Part shown: in pieces, positions 1 through 6,886 of the stretch
Numbering within the stretch: position 1 is the first letter of the stretch
How the letters are laid out: the number at the start of each line of letters is the position of its first letter
Assembly: GCA_017551845.1 (NCBI GenBank)
Contig: JAFZKR010000063.1
Location: forward strand, 1 to 28,297
Reading direction: 5' to 3'
Source of the DNA: Bacteroidaceae bacterium
GTDB taxonomy: Bacteria > Bacteroidota > Bacteroidia > Bacteroidales > Bacteroidaceae
Length of the DNA stretch: 28,297 nt
The notes under the pieces: model-generated
What the model saw: the letters and a program-made list of their open reading frames with translations, nothing else
Told to the model about the DNA's origin: nothing
The model's database searches: none
Program-made: the position numbers and the translations under genes

Positions 1-42
1 AGCGGCAGCCTTTATGTCGATACTTTTAAAATCAGGTTTCAT
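1..42 (-). CDS. mutB: Methylmalonyl-CoA mutase large subunit, N-terminal fragment cut by window edge
   Basis: Only the first 14 codons are present, read on the minus strand from an ATG at 42-40: MKPDFKSIDIKAAA. This short peptide matches the usual opening of the Bacteroidetes methylmalonyl-CoA mutase alpha (catalytic, cobalamin-binding) subunit. It starts 9 bases after the mutA stop, the standard mutA-mutB operon order, so the pair is almost certainly co-transcribed. The enzyme interconverts succinyl-CoA and (R)-methylmalonyl-CoA using adenosylcobalamin. The call rests on position and on this short opening; everything else lies outside the window. Confidence 0.75.
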   Translation of the reverse strand, partial: MKPDFKSIDIKAAA

Positions 43-51
43 AACTACGGA

Positions 52-1929
52 TTATTTGATGTTAAGCTTGCTGTTGAAATCTCTCAGTGTCTCAAGTACG
101 TTGCAGCGTACGTGAACGTAGTTCTCAATGCCTGCAGCCTTGAGGTCCTCGATGCAGGCGGGGTTACCGGCAATCACAAAGATTGCGCTGTCACCTACGG
201 CCTTGAATGCGGCGGGACCATACTCGGCGTACTCATCGTCGCTTGAGCAGAGCACTACTATATCGGCGCCTGCCTTGCGTGCTGCCTCGGCTCCATCCTC
301 GACGGTCTTGAAACCAAGGTTGTCAATAATCTCGTATCCTGCGCAGCCAAAGAAGTTACCCGAGAACTGGGCGCGGGCCTGACGCATGGCAAGGTTGCCT
401 ATAGTGAGCATGAATACCTTGGGGCGGCGGCCGCTGGCCTCGGTAGCCAGACGGAGCTCCTCAAACTGTGATGCTATGCGTGCAGTATCAAGGGTTGCTA
501 TTGTGGGCTCACCCTCTGCCTTGCAGCAGCAACAGCAGGTCTTGGGTGCGCGGCCCTCGGACATCTCCTTGATGTTGGGGAACTGGTTGGTTCCCAGCAG
601 AGACTCCTTACGCTTGGCGGCGTTGTCATGACGGGTTGCGTTGGTGGCGTTGACAGCTTCCTGAACCTTGCCGGCCTTGACCATTGCCAGCATACCGCCC
701 TCATCCTCAACAGAGAGGAACAGTTTCCATGCCTGCTCAGCAAGAGCTTCGGTCAGATTCTCAACGTAGTATGAACCGCCGGCGGGATCAACAACTTTGT
801 CCAGGTGTGACTCCTCCTTGAGCAGCAGCTGCTGGTTGCGGGCCAGACGCTCTGAGAAATCATCGGGGGTCTCGTATGCGGCATCAAACGGAGTTACTGT
901 TATTGAGTTTACACCTGCCAGAGCGGCACTCATGGCCTCGGTCTGTGAACGCAGCAGGTTTACATACGGGTCAAAGATGGTCTGGTTGTACTTGGTTGTG
1001 ACTGCGTTGATGTGCATCTTGCAGGCACAGCGGCAGATACCGTCCTCAGGATTCTTGCCGCAGTGGCACTCGGGCTTGTAAGCCTCAACGATCTTGGCCC
1101 ACAGCGTACGTGCTGCACGGAACTTGGCAATTTCCATGAAGTAGTTGGAGCCTATTCCCAGATTGAACTGTATCTTTTTGGCAACTGCATCGGCGGGAAC
1201 ACCGGCCTCAGTAAGGGTGCGCATATACTCGTTACCCCAAGCCAAGGCATAACCCAGTTCCTGGTAGCAGAATGCGCCTGAATCGGTAAGCATTGAAGCC
1301 TTGACTGTGAGGGCACGGAACTTCTTGAGGGGCTTGAGGATCTCTATCAGCTTGGCGGCATCATCAAGACCGCACTCAATACCGCTCTTAAGCATGTGGG
1401 CGATGGGGTCATAAGAAACTGAACCCTTAAGTTCGTCAATGTTGTAACCCTTCTTTGTGAAATAGTCAACCAGAGCCTGAGCTTGTGCGCAAGCCAACTG
1501 GGGCTTTGTGCTGAAATTGAGTTCGATACATTCTGCGCAGATGTCCTTGAGCAGTGACTCAAGCTCAGTACCCTCAATAAGACGGCCGCGGCAGCAGAAA
1601 CTGAGTGAATCGACACCTTTGTTCAAGATCTCAAGAGCCTTGGCATTGGCCTCCTTGATGTCTTTGGTGCTGATGCCTTGGCGTACGAACCATGTGTTGC
1701 TTGCCTTGGTGCCACGTTTGTAGGGAAATTCTCCGGGTTTGGTCTCAGTGTCAAGGCCTTCCAGGTTCTCCTGGCGGTAGAATGGCTGGACCTTGAATCC
1801 CTCGTTTGTTCTCCAGACGAGTTTCTTTTCAAAATCCGCGCCCTTGAGGTCCTCTGTTATCTTGGCCATCCACTCCTCGGTGGACACAGGGGGGAACTCT
1901 GAAAAGAGTTTTTCTTTGTAGTTTGACAT
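52..1929 (-). CDS. mutA: Methylmalonyl-CoA mutase small (beta) subunit
   Basis: The 625-residue protein is the non-catalytic partner of MutB in the heterodimeric succinyl-CoA/methylmalonyl-CoA mutase used for propionate formation. The family is recognisable from stretches such as YDPIAHMLKSG, RALTVKASM, YVNLLRSQTEAMSAALAGV and DPAGGSYYVE, and from a degenerate B12-binding-like Rossmann domain at the C-terminus (FFGCAGYEIIDNLGF, ADIVVLCSSDDEY). The start MSNYKEKLFSEF is preferred to an in-frame ATG at 1968 because family members begin near this sequence and the 13 extra residues look like leader. mutB follows after 9 bases. Two oddities are a Cys-rich segment at about residues 286-303, with Cys/His clustered in the pattern CHC...CRCAC, and a run of five cysteines at about residues 465-469. 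Both lie where many relatives are shorter or cysteine-poor, by recollection of the family. Confidence 0.95.
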   Translation of the reverse strand: MSNYKEKLFSEFPPVSTEEWMAKITEDLKGADFEKKLVWRTNEGFKVQPFYRQENLEGLDTETKPGEFPYKRGTKASNTWFVRQGISTKDIKEANAKALEILNKGVDSLSFCCRGRLIEGTELESLLKDICAECIELNFSTKPQLACAQAQALVDYFTKKGYNIDELKGSVSYDPIAHMLKSGIECGLDDAAKLIEILKPLKKFRALTVKASMLTDSGAFCYQELGYALAWGNEYMRTLTEAGVPADAVAKKIQFNLGIGSNYFMEIAKFRAARTLWAKIVEAYKPECHCGKNPEDGICRCACKMHINAVTTKYNQTIFDPYVNLLRSQTEAMSAALAGVNSITVTPFDAAYETPDDFSERLARNQQLLLKEESHLDKVVDPAGGSYYVENLTEALAEQAWKLFLSVEDEGGMLAMVKAGKVQEAVNATNATRHDNAAKRKESLLGTNQFPNIKEMSEGRAPKTCCCCCKAEGEPTIATLDTARIASQFEELRLATEASGRRPKVFMLTIGNLAMRQARAQFSGNFFGCAGYEIIDNLGFKTVEDGAEAARKAGADIVVLCSSDDEYAEYGPAAFKAVGDSAIFVIAGNPACIEDLKAAGIENYVHVRCNVLETLRDFNSKLNIK

Positions 1930-1970
1930 AAAAAATATTACTTGTTTGATAGGATAATTCCGTCTCATGC

Positions 1971-1990
1971 AGCCCTTTTTTTCAAAGGGC
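1971..1990 (-). other. Inverted repeat in the mutA leader
   Basis: The bases gcccttt and aaagggc form a 7-bp inverted repeat around a short T-rich loop. It lies between the putative mutA promoter box and the mutA start. On the minus strand the transcript leader would carry this hairpin just upstream of the alternative ATG at 1968. It could be a regulatory or stabilising leader hairpin, or chance. There is no T-run after it in the direction of transcription, so a terminator is unlikely. Confidence 0.4.
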
Positions 1991-1994
1991 CGCG

Positions 1995-2002
1995 CAAAGG
2001 TA
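1995..2002 (-). promoter_or_regulatory. Bacteroidetes-type -7 box for mutAB
   Basis: The minus strand reads TACCTTTG, a perfect match to the Bacteroidetes sigma-ABfr -7 consensus TAnnTTTG. It sits about 65 bases upstream of the mutA start. No clear TTTG -33 element lies at the usual 19-21 base spacing. The call rests on the -7 box and on its position ahead of the first gene of the operon. Confidence 0.5.
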
Positions 2003-2100
2003 CATAATTCGGTTGACTATCCTATTTATATTTTATGAATAAATTATCGCTTTTTAGGATAAATAAAGTTAAGGAAAGTGGTTCATGGCTCCAATGTAAG

Positions 2101-2108
2101 TAAATTTG
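2101..2108 (+). promoter_or_regulatory. Bacteroidetes-type -7 box for the AspT-like transporter
   Basis: TAAATTTG is a perfect TAnnTTTG -7 box located 53 bases before the ATG of the transporter gene. A convincing -33 TTTG is absent at the expected spacing. Together with the mutA box at 1995-2002 it makes this 232-base gap a divergent promoter region. Confidence 0.5.
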
Positions 2109-2161
2109 CAGCCGAAAAAGTCCTGTTACAGGAGAAGAAATAATCAAAATGTTGAAAAACA

Positions 2162-3853
2162 ATGGAATGGATTAAATCTTTGCTGTTTGATTCCGAATCA
2201 GTTGCTCATATGCTCCTTCTTTACTCTTTCGTAATAGCAGTGGGGGTGTCTTTGGGAAAACTCAAATTCCGTGGTATTTCGCTTGGAGTGGCATTTATCC
2301 TCTTCACTGGTATAGTAGCGGGGCATTTCGGATTTACAGGTAATACCAAGACAATAAGTTTTGTTCAGGATTTCGGACTGATACTGTTCGTTTACAGTCT
2401 TGGCCTTCAGGTAGGTCCGTCTTTCTTTACGTCTTTCAGGAAGGGGGGTATGAGGATGAACAGGTTGGCAGTTCTTATGGTATTGCTGAATGTTATTGTT
2501 GCCATTGGAGTATATTTCCTTCTTTTTGACAGGAGTGATGTGGAAAGTTTCCCTATGCTGGTAGGTGTGCTGAGCGGAGCTGTCACCAATACTCCCGGTC
2601 TTGGTGCAGCGGAAGAGGCACTCCGGCAGGTCGGTCTTGAGGATGTGGATATTGCCAACGGTTATGCATGTGCTTATCCTCTCGCTGTCATCGGTGTAAT
2701 TTTGGTGCCGATGATAGTAAAGATGGTATGTAGGATCAAGGATGATGTTGAAAACCGAGAACTGGATCTCCTGGAACAGCAGGATACGAGCGTAAAGCCT
2801 GAAAGGCAATATATCGAAATGCAGAATGAAAGGCTGGCAGGAAAGACTGTACTCGAGATAAGACGTATCTTGAACCGTGAATTTATCTGTTCGCGTATCC
2901 TTCATGACGGTAAAGTTATAATTCCTCACCGCGATACACCTGTCTATTTGGGTGACCAGTTGTGTGTTGTCAGCTCAGAGAACGACGCAGAACCTATAAT
3001 GGCATTATTGGGCTCACTCGTGGAGGTGGAATGGGACAATGTAAAGGGCTCAGAACCTTTGGTTTCGCGACGTATCGTGATAACTAAGGAGAAACTGAAC
3101 GGAAAGACTTTGGGACAACTTCATCTGGGTAGTATTTATGATGTGACGATTACTCGTGTCGTCCGTTCAGGAACGGAACTTTTCGCATCGGCCAGTCTTA
3201 CGCTTCAGATTGGTGACCGTCTGACTGTGGTTGGTAAAGAGAGTAATGTGGCTGCTGTTGCCCAGCGTGTGGGCAACGAACTCAAACGCCTGGATACACC
3301 TAATATAGCCACTCTTTTCATAGGTGTTATGGTGGGTGTATTGTTCGGATGTATTCCGTTCAATATTCCTGGCATTCCCACTCCCATGAAGTTGGGGCTT
3401 GCCGGGGGACCACTTATTGTAGCCATACTTATAAGCCGTTTCGGTTATAAGATGGGGCTGGTGACCTATACTAAGGCAAGCGCCAATATGATGTTACGTG
3501 AGGTAGGTATATCACTGTTCCTTGCCAGCGTAGGCATTAAGTCAGGAGCAAGTTTCGTTGAGACTATTACTTCGGGAGATGGTATGACATTCATGCTGGC
3601 AGGATTGCTTATCACGGTCATTCCGGTATTCATTACGGCTATGGTTGCAAGAAAGCGTTATGGCATGAACTATTATAGTATTATAGGTCTTGTAGCTGGC
3701 GCAAGCACTAATCCTCCTGCATTGGCTTTTGCCAACAACCAGACAGGACATGATGCTCCTGCTGTAGCATATTCCACGGTTTATCCTCTTACCATGTTTC
3801 TAAGAATATTGACCGCGCAGCTCATGATTCTCATAGGCTTCGCGGTAGCATAA
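2162..3853 (+). CDS. AspT/YidE-type transporter with two TrkA-C domains
   Basis: The 563-residue inner-membrane protein has two membrane blocks (about residues 13-190 and 380-560), each of AspT/YidE/YbjL type. Between them lie two cytosolic TrkA-C/RCK-C domains (about 213-285 and 302-373; AGKTVLEIR...GDQLCVVSS and NGKTLGQLHLGS...GDRLTVVGK). The hallmark duplicated motif appears as GVLSGAVTNTPGLGAAEEAL in the first half and GLVAGASTNPPALAFAN in the second. Members exchange carboxylates (aspartate:alanine in AspT); the substrate here cannot be read from sequence. The start is fixed by an in-frame stop nine bases upstream (2153-2155). A purine-rich GGAGAAG lies at about 2131, too far for a normal Shine-Dalgarno. 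It appears to be a single-gene unit, convergent with rfbB. Confidence 0.9.
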   Translation: MEWIKSLLFDSESVAHMLLLYSFVIAVGVSLGKLKFRGISLGVAFILFTGIVAGHFGFTGNTKTISFVQDFGLILFVYSLGLQVGPSFFTSFRKGGMRMNRLAVLMVLLNVIVAIGVYFLLFDRSDVESFPMLVGVLSGAVTNTPGLGAAEEALRQVGLEDVDIANGYACAYPLAVIGVILVPMIVKMVCRIKDDVENRELDLLEQQDTSVKPERQYIEMQNERLAGKTVLEIRRILNREFICSRILHDGKVIIPHRDTPVYLGDQLCVVSSENDAEPIMALLGSLVEVEWDNVKGSEPLVSRRIVITKEKLNGKTLGQLHLGSIYDVTITRVVRSGTELFASASLTLQIGDRLTVVGKESNVAAVAQRVGNELKRLDTPNIATLFIGVMVGVLFGCIPFNIPGIPTPMKLGLAGGPLIVAILISRFGYKMGLVTYTKASANMMLREVGISLFLASVGIKSGASFVETITSGDGMTFMLAGLLITVIPVFITAMVARKRYGMNYYSIIGLVAGASTNPPALAFANNQTGHDAPAVAYSTVYPLTMFLRILTAQLMILIGFAVA

Positions 3854-3892
3854 TTCTGTACTGAGTGCAGATGTGCGGATTGGAATCCCGGC

Positions 3893-5032
3893 TTAACGTC
3901 CGGAGTACATGCGTTCGTAATACTTCTGATAGTCTCCGCTGGTTACGTCATTCACCCAGTCCTGATTGTTCAGGTACCATTCAATAGTCTTAACGATACC
4001 GTCGGCGAAACGGGTTTCGGGATACCATCCTAATTCGGCTGTTATCTTGGACGGGTCAATGGCATAGCGCTGGTCATGGCCCAAGCGGTCCTTGACGAAT
4101 GTTATGAGATTTTCGTTTATCCAGTCAATGCTTATCTCACCGTTTGGAAGAATCTCTTTTTTCTTGAGCACTTTCCGATATTCAGGATTCTCAGTCATGA
4201 GACGACGGATTGTGCTGATGGTAAGTTTGACTATGTCAATGTTTTTCATTTCGTTGTGACCGCCCACATTATATACTTGTCCTTCGCGTCCCTTGCGGAC
4301 CACCAAATCGATTGCTTTACAGTGGTCTTCCACATATAGCCAGTCGCGTACGTTGCTGCCGTCACCATAGACAGGCAGATTCCTTCCTTCAAGAATATTC
4401 TTGATGATGAGTGGAATAAGTTTTTCAGGAAAATGGTAGGGACCGTAGTTGTTACTGCATCGGGTTATGGTTACCGGCATGTGGTATGTGTCATGATAGG
4501 CCATTACGAACATATCGGCACTGGTCTTTGAAGCGCTGTAAGGACTGTGGGGACAGAGAGGAGTCTGTTCTGTGAAATATCCTTCGGCACCGAGGCTGCC
4601 GTAGACTTCATCGGTTGACACTTGATGGTATCGGACACCTTCACGCCATAATGGATAACCGGAATTGTCTTTACCAGTGACCCATGAGCGTCGGGCGGCG
4701 TCAAGAAGGTTCTGTGTTCCCAATATGTTGGTCATGAGGAAGAGTTGGGGATTTTCGATGCTGCGATCGACATGACTTTCAGCGGCAAAGTTCACTACAT
4801 AGTCGAAACTATACTTTTTGAAGAGGCTATCGGCCAGTTCACGGTCACAGATATCGCCCTTGACGAAGAAGCATCGTTTGTTGTCAATATCTTTCATTAT
4901 GGTTCCCAGATTTCCTGCGTATGTCAGAAGGTCCAGAACCACTACTTTGACATCATCATGATGTGAAAGAATGTATTTGATGAAATTTGCGCCGATAAAC
5001 CCGGCTGCACCGGTAACGAGATATGTCTTCAT
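3893..5032 (-). CDS. rfbB: dTDP-glucose 4,6-dehydratase
   Basis: The 379-residue extended short-chain dehydrogenase converts dTDP-glucose to dTDP-4-keto-6-deoxyglucose, the second step of dTDP-rhamnose and related sugar synthesis for surface glycans. The NAD-binding motif GAAGFIG is at residues 8-14, the active-site triplet T-D-E at 140-142 in the sequence STDEVYGSLG, and the catalytic Y-x-x-x-K at Y165/K169 (YSASK). RmlB-typical stretches NFAAESHVDRS, RCSNNYGPYHFPEK and VYGDGSNVRDWLYVEDH are intact. The length is slightly over the usual 350 residues because of an insertion at about 290-320. The gene stands alone, with no rmlA, rmlC or rmlD beside it. Confidence 0.96.
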   Translation of the reverse strand: MKTYLVTGAAGFIGANFIKYILSHHDDVKVVVLDLLTYAGNLGTIMKDIDNKRCFFVKGDICDRELADSLFKKYSFDYVVNFAAESHVDRSIENPQLFLMTNILGTQNLLDAARRSWVTGKDNSGYPLWREGVRYHQVSTDEVYGSLGAEGYFTEQTPLCPHSPYSASKTSADMFVMAYHDTYHMPVTITRCSNNYGPYHFPEKLIPLIIKNILEGRNLPVYGDGSNVRDWLYVEDHCKAIDLVVRKGREGQVYNVGGHNEMKNIDIVKLTISTIRRLMTENPEYRKVLKKKEILPNGEISIDWINENLITFVKDRLGHDQRYAIDPSKITAELGWYPETRFADGIVKTIEWYLNNQDWVNDVTSGDYQKYYERMYSGR

Positions 5033-5053
5033 CCTTTTCCTTTTTTATTTGCG

Positions 5054-5061
5054 CAAAGTTA
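5054..5061 (-). promoter_or_regulatory. Bacteroidetes-type -7 box for rfbB
   Basis: The minus strand reads TAACTTTG, a perfect TAnnTTTG box about 22 bases upstream of the rfbB start codon. A TTTA about 18 bases further upstream (near 5080-5083) could act as a weak -33 element. Confidence 0.55.
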
Positions 5062-5115
5062 CTTTTTTTCAGGTATCCATAAACTAATTGTTTTGTAAAA
5101 AGTCATTATGACGAG

Positions 5116-5145
5116 AAAAAGGCTGTCCTAAAGGGCAGCCTTTTT
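5116..5145 (-). terminator. Rho-independent terminator after the DUF4890-like gene
   Basis: A strong inverted repeat pairs aaaaaggctg (5116-5125) with cagccttttt (5136-5145), and the inner bases can extend the stem across a TAAA loop. It lies about 20 bases past the stop of the minus-strand gene at 5167. Because both arms carry A/T runs the hairpin is potentially bidirectional. It separates that gene from the rfbB promoter. Confidence 0.8.
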
Positions 5146-5166
5146 CAGATTATTTTTTGCAGGAAA

Positions 5167-5670
5167 TCAGTTGTTTCTGGGTCTGCCACCCTGAGGAGCA
5201 CCTTGGCCTCCCTGAGGTCTTCCACCTCCAAATCCACCCTGAGGAGCTCCCTGACCGCCTCCGAAGCCACCTTGGCCCTGACGCTGACGGCGCTGTTCCT
5301 GAAGCTCATCATAGGTTTTCTTCTGGGCATCGGTCAGGAAAGACTTGATTTTGGCATCCTGAGCCTCACGCTGCTTCTGCATCTGCTCCATCATGGCTTG
5401 CATGTCGCCCTGGCCCTGCTGGCCACCGTTCTGCATCTGCTCACGACGAGCTGCCTGCTCCTTGCTGCTGGCAAGATACATGTTGTAAATTGAATCGTAC
5501 TGAACCTGTGTCAGTGTGAGCTGTTCTTTCAGACGGTCAGCCTGACGCTTGGCCATATCCTCAGGATTCATGTTCATACCCTGGCCGCCGCCGAAACCGC
5601 CGCCAAATCCCTGTGCAAAGCTCATTGTTGAAATAAACAGTGCTGCAACTGCGAATAAAATCTTTTTCAT
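5167..5670 (-). CDS. Secreted DUF4890/Spy-like protein with Gly/Gln-rich tail
   Basis: The 167-residue protein begins with a clear signal peptide (MKKILFAVAALFISTMSFA, cut before Q20). The start at 5670 is preferred to 5697 because it opens exactly at this signal. The body (about 35-125) is charged and helical: PEDMAKRQADRLKEQLTLT resembles the DUF4890/LTxxQ-type helical proteins related to Spy/CpxP periplasmic chaperones. Residues 20-30 (GFGGG repeats) and about 128-167 (GGFGGG, GAPQGG, RPQGG) are low-complexity. The same composition recurs in the esterases and lipoprotein at 17679-21494. Function is unknown; periplasmic stress binding or chaperoning is an inference from the family. It is monocistronic with its own terminator. 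Confidence 0.75.
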   Translation of the reverse strand: MKKILFAVAALFISTMSFAQGFGGGFGGGQGMNMNPEDMAKRQADRLKEQLTLTQVQYDSIYNMYLASSKEQAARREQMQNGGQQGQGDMQAMMEQMQKQREAQDAKIKSFLTDAQKKTYDELQEQRRQRQGQGGFGGGQGAPQGGFGGGRPQGGQGAPQGGRPRNN

Positions 5671-5753
5671 TGTTTTTTTGTTATTTAGGTTAAACAATTT
5701 TCTGTTTGCTTTAATAAGATACTCGTAAATCGGAAAAGTTTAATCTGCGGGTG

Positions 5754-5788
5754 AAATAATCGACACATAATATGTCATCGATTTATTT
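5754..5788 (-). terminator. Possible terminator hairpin of the MATE operon
   Basis: An imperfect inverted repeat (aaataatcga ... tcgatttattt, with acata/tatgt near the centre) overlaps the stop codon of the phosphoesterase gene at 5775. It would form a hairpin at the 3' end of that operon. The following minus-strand bases are only moderately T-rich, so termination is plausible but unproven. Confidence 0.4.
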
Positions 5789-6266
5789 CGAGGACTTCAA
5801 GGTTTTTGAAGTTTTTGCCATCGATATCGAGGCGTACCAGAGTGCGTACCTTCTGCCAACCTTGAAGACCTGCTGCTCCCGGATTGATGAAGAGCATATT
5901 CAATTTTTTGTCGTGCATAACCTTCAGGATATGTGAGTGACCGCATACGAAAAGGTCAGGGGTCTCCAAAATAAGTTGTTCTCTAACTGAGTGGTCGTAA
6001 TGGTCAGGGGAACCGCCTATGTGTTTTATCATAATGTTGGCTTTCTCAACCATGAATCTGTATATTTCTGTTGTGGTGCGTCGTACGTCCTGACCGTCAC
6101 AATTGCCATATACGGCTCTTAGGGTTGCAATCCGGGAGAGGCGGTCAAGTATCTCAACTGAACCTGCATCGCCTGCATGCCATATCTCGTCACATCCGTC
6201 CAAGAAAGAGGCATACCTGTCATCCCAATAACTGTGGGTGTCGGAAAGAATTCCTATTTTTTTCAT
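5775..6266 (-). CDS. YfcE/MJ0936-family metallophosphoesterase
   Basis: The 163-residue calcineurin-like phosphoesterase carries all expected metal ligands: D9 and H11 (SDTH), D33 (HAGD), N55 (YGNCD), H82 and the GHSH pair H110/H112, followed by the family-typical INPGAAG. Family members hydrolyse phosphodiesters with Mn2+ or Ni2+; the physiological substrate is unknown. There is no signal peptide, so it is cytosolic. Its ATG overlaps the stop of the preceding kinase-like gene by four bases (ATGA at 6263-6266), which indicates translational coupling in the MATE operon. Confidence 0.92.
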   Translation of the reverse strand: MKKIGILSDTHSYWDDRYASFLDGCDEIWHAGDAGSVEILDRLSRIATLRAVYGNCDGQDVRRTTTEIYRFMVEKANIMIKHIGGSPDHYDHSVREQLILETPDLFVCGHSHILKVMHDKKLNMLFINPGAAGLQGWQKVRTLVRLDIDGKNFKNLEVLEINR

Positions 6267-6886
6267 ATTCCAAGCTTTTCCTTTGCAATTTCAGTTATTA
6301 TTGTTGCACATTTTTCATACCCCAGAACAGAGCTGTTCAGACAGATGTCATAATTGGCAGGATCGCCCCAGATACGACCGGTGAAATAATTATAGTATGA
6401 TGCTCGTTTGCGGTCAATGTCTTCAATGAGAGAAAGAGCCTTGGGTGGTGTCATATCCTCATCGGCATGTCGGCAGATGCGGTCAACGCGGTCATCAGTG
6501 GAGGCTGCAATGAATACGTTCAGCAGTCGGTCACTGTCACGAAGCACGTAGTCGGAGCACCGGCCTATGAAGACGCAGTCTTCCTGTTCGTGAATGTGCC
6601 TGATTGCTTCGCTCTGCATTTTGAATATGGATTCATTGCTAAGGTAGTTGTTGGAGAGTCCGCTTCCAGTGAGATGGTTCAAGAAGAGTGAGCGCAACCC
6701 TTTACGGGTCTTCTCTTCATCGGCTTTGTCGAAAAACTCTTCACTGAAACCGGTACTCTGGGATGCTTTTTTCAGGAGATCACGGTCATATACTTTGATG
6801 TTTAGCTTTTTAGCTACCAATGCGGCTATGTTACGGCCTCCACTACAGAATTTACGGCCAATGCATATACAATAGTGGTTGTCCAT
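6263..6886 (-). CDS. Cytidylate kinase-like family protein
   Basis: The 207-residue cytosolic protein resembles the cytidylate-kinase-like (Cytidylate_kin2) family. It has a modified P-loop near the N-terminus (GRKFCSGGR, about residues 10-18) followed by KKLNIKVYDRDLL, and a central FIGRCSDYVLRD typical of the group. The family is common in Bacteroidetes and Firmicutes but its true substrate is uncertain, so nucleoside monophosphate kinase activity is inferred. Its ATG directly abuts the TAA of the MATE gene, and its own stop overlaps the next start by four bases, giving three tightly linked genes. Confidence 0.85.
   Translation of the reverse strand: MDNHYCICIGRKFCSGGRNIAALVAKKLNIKVYDRDLLKKASQSTGFSEEFFDKADEEKTRKGLRSLFLNHLTGSGLSNNYLSNESIFKMQSEAIRHIHEQEDCVFIGRCSDYVLRDSDRLLNVFIAASTDDRVDRICRHADEDMTPPKALSLIEDIDRKRASYYNYFTGRIWGDPANYDICLNSSVLGYEKCATIITEIAKEKLGI

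Noticed and set aside
2034..2102. A 22-codon open frame (MNKLSLF...) in the gap between mutA and the transporter
   Set aside because: It is too short, overlaps the predicted promoter box of the transporter, and has no ribosome binding site or recognisable product.
2149..2175. A mini open frame MLKNNGMD overlapping the transporter start, as a leader peptide
   Set aside because: It has only eight codons with no distinctive residues; chance explains it.
2198..2929. A 243-codon open frame on the minus strand inside the transporter gene
   Set aside because: It lies antisense to a well-supported transporter, its product is polar and low in recognisable motifs, and it has no promoter or start signal. 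It is a shadow of the real gene.
3877..3888. Small inverted repeat ggatt-gg-aatcc between the convergent transporter and rfbB genes
   Set aside because: It has a 5-bp stem with a 2-base loop and no T-run, too weak to call a terminator.
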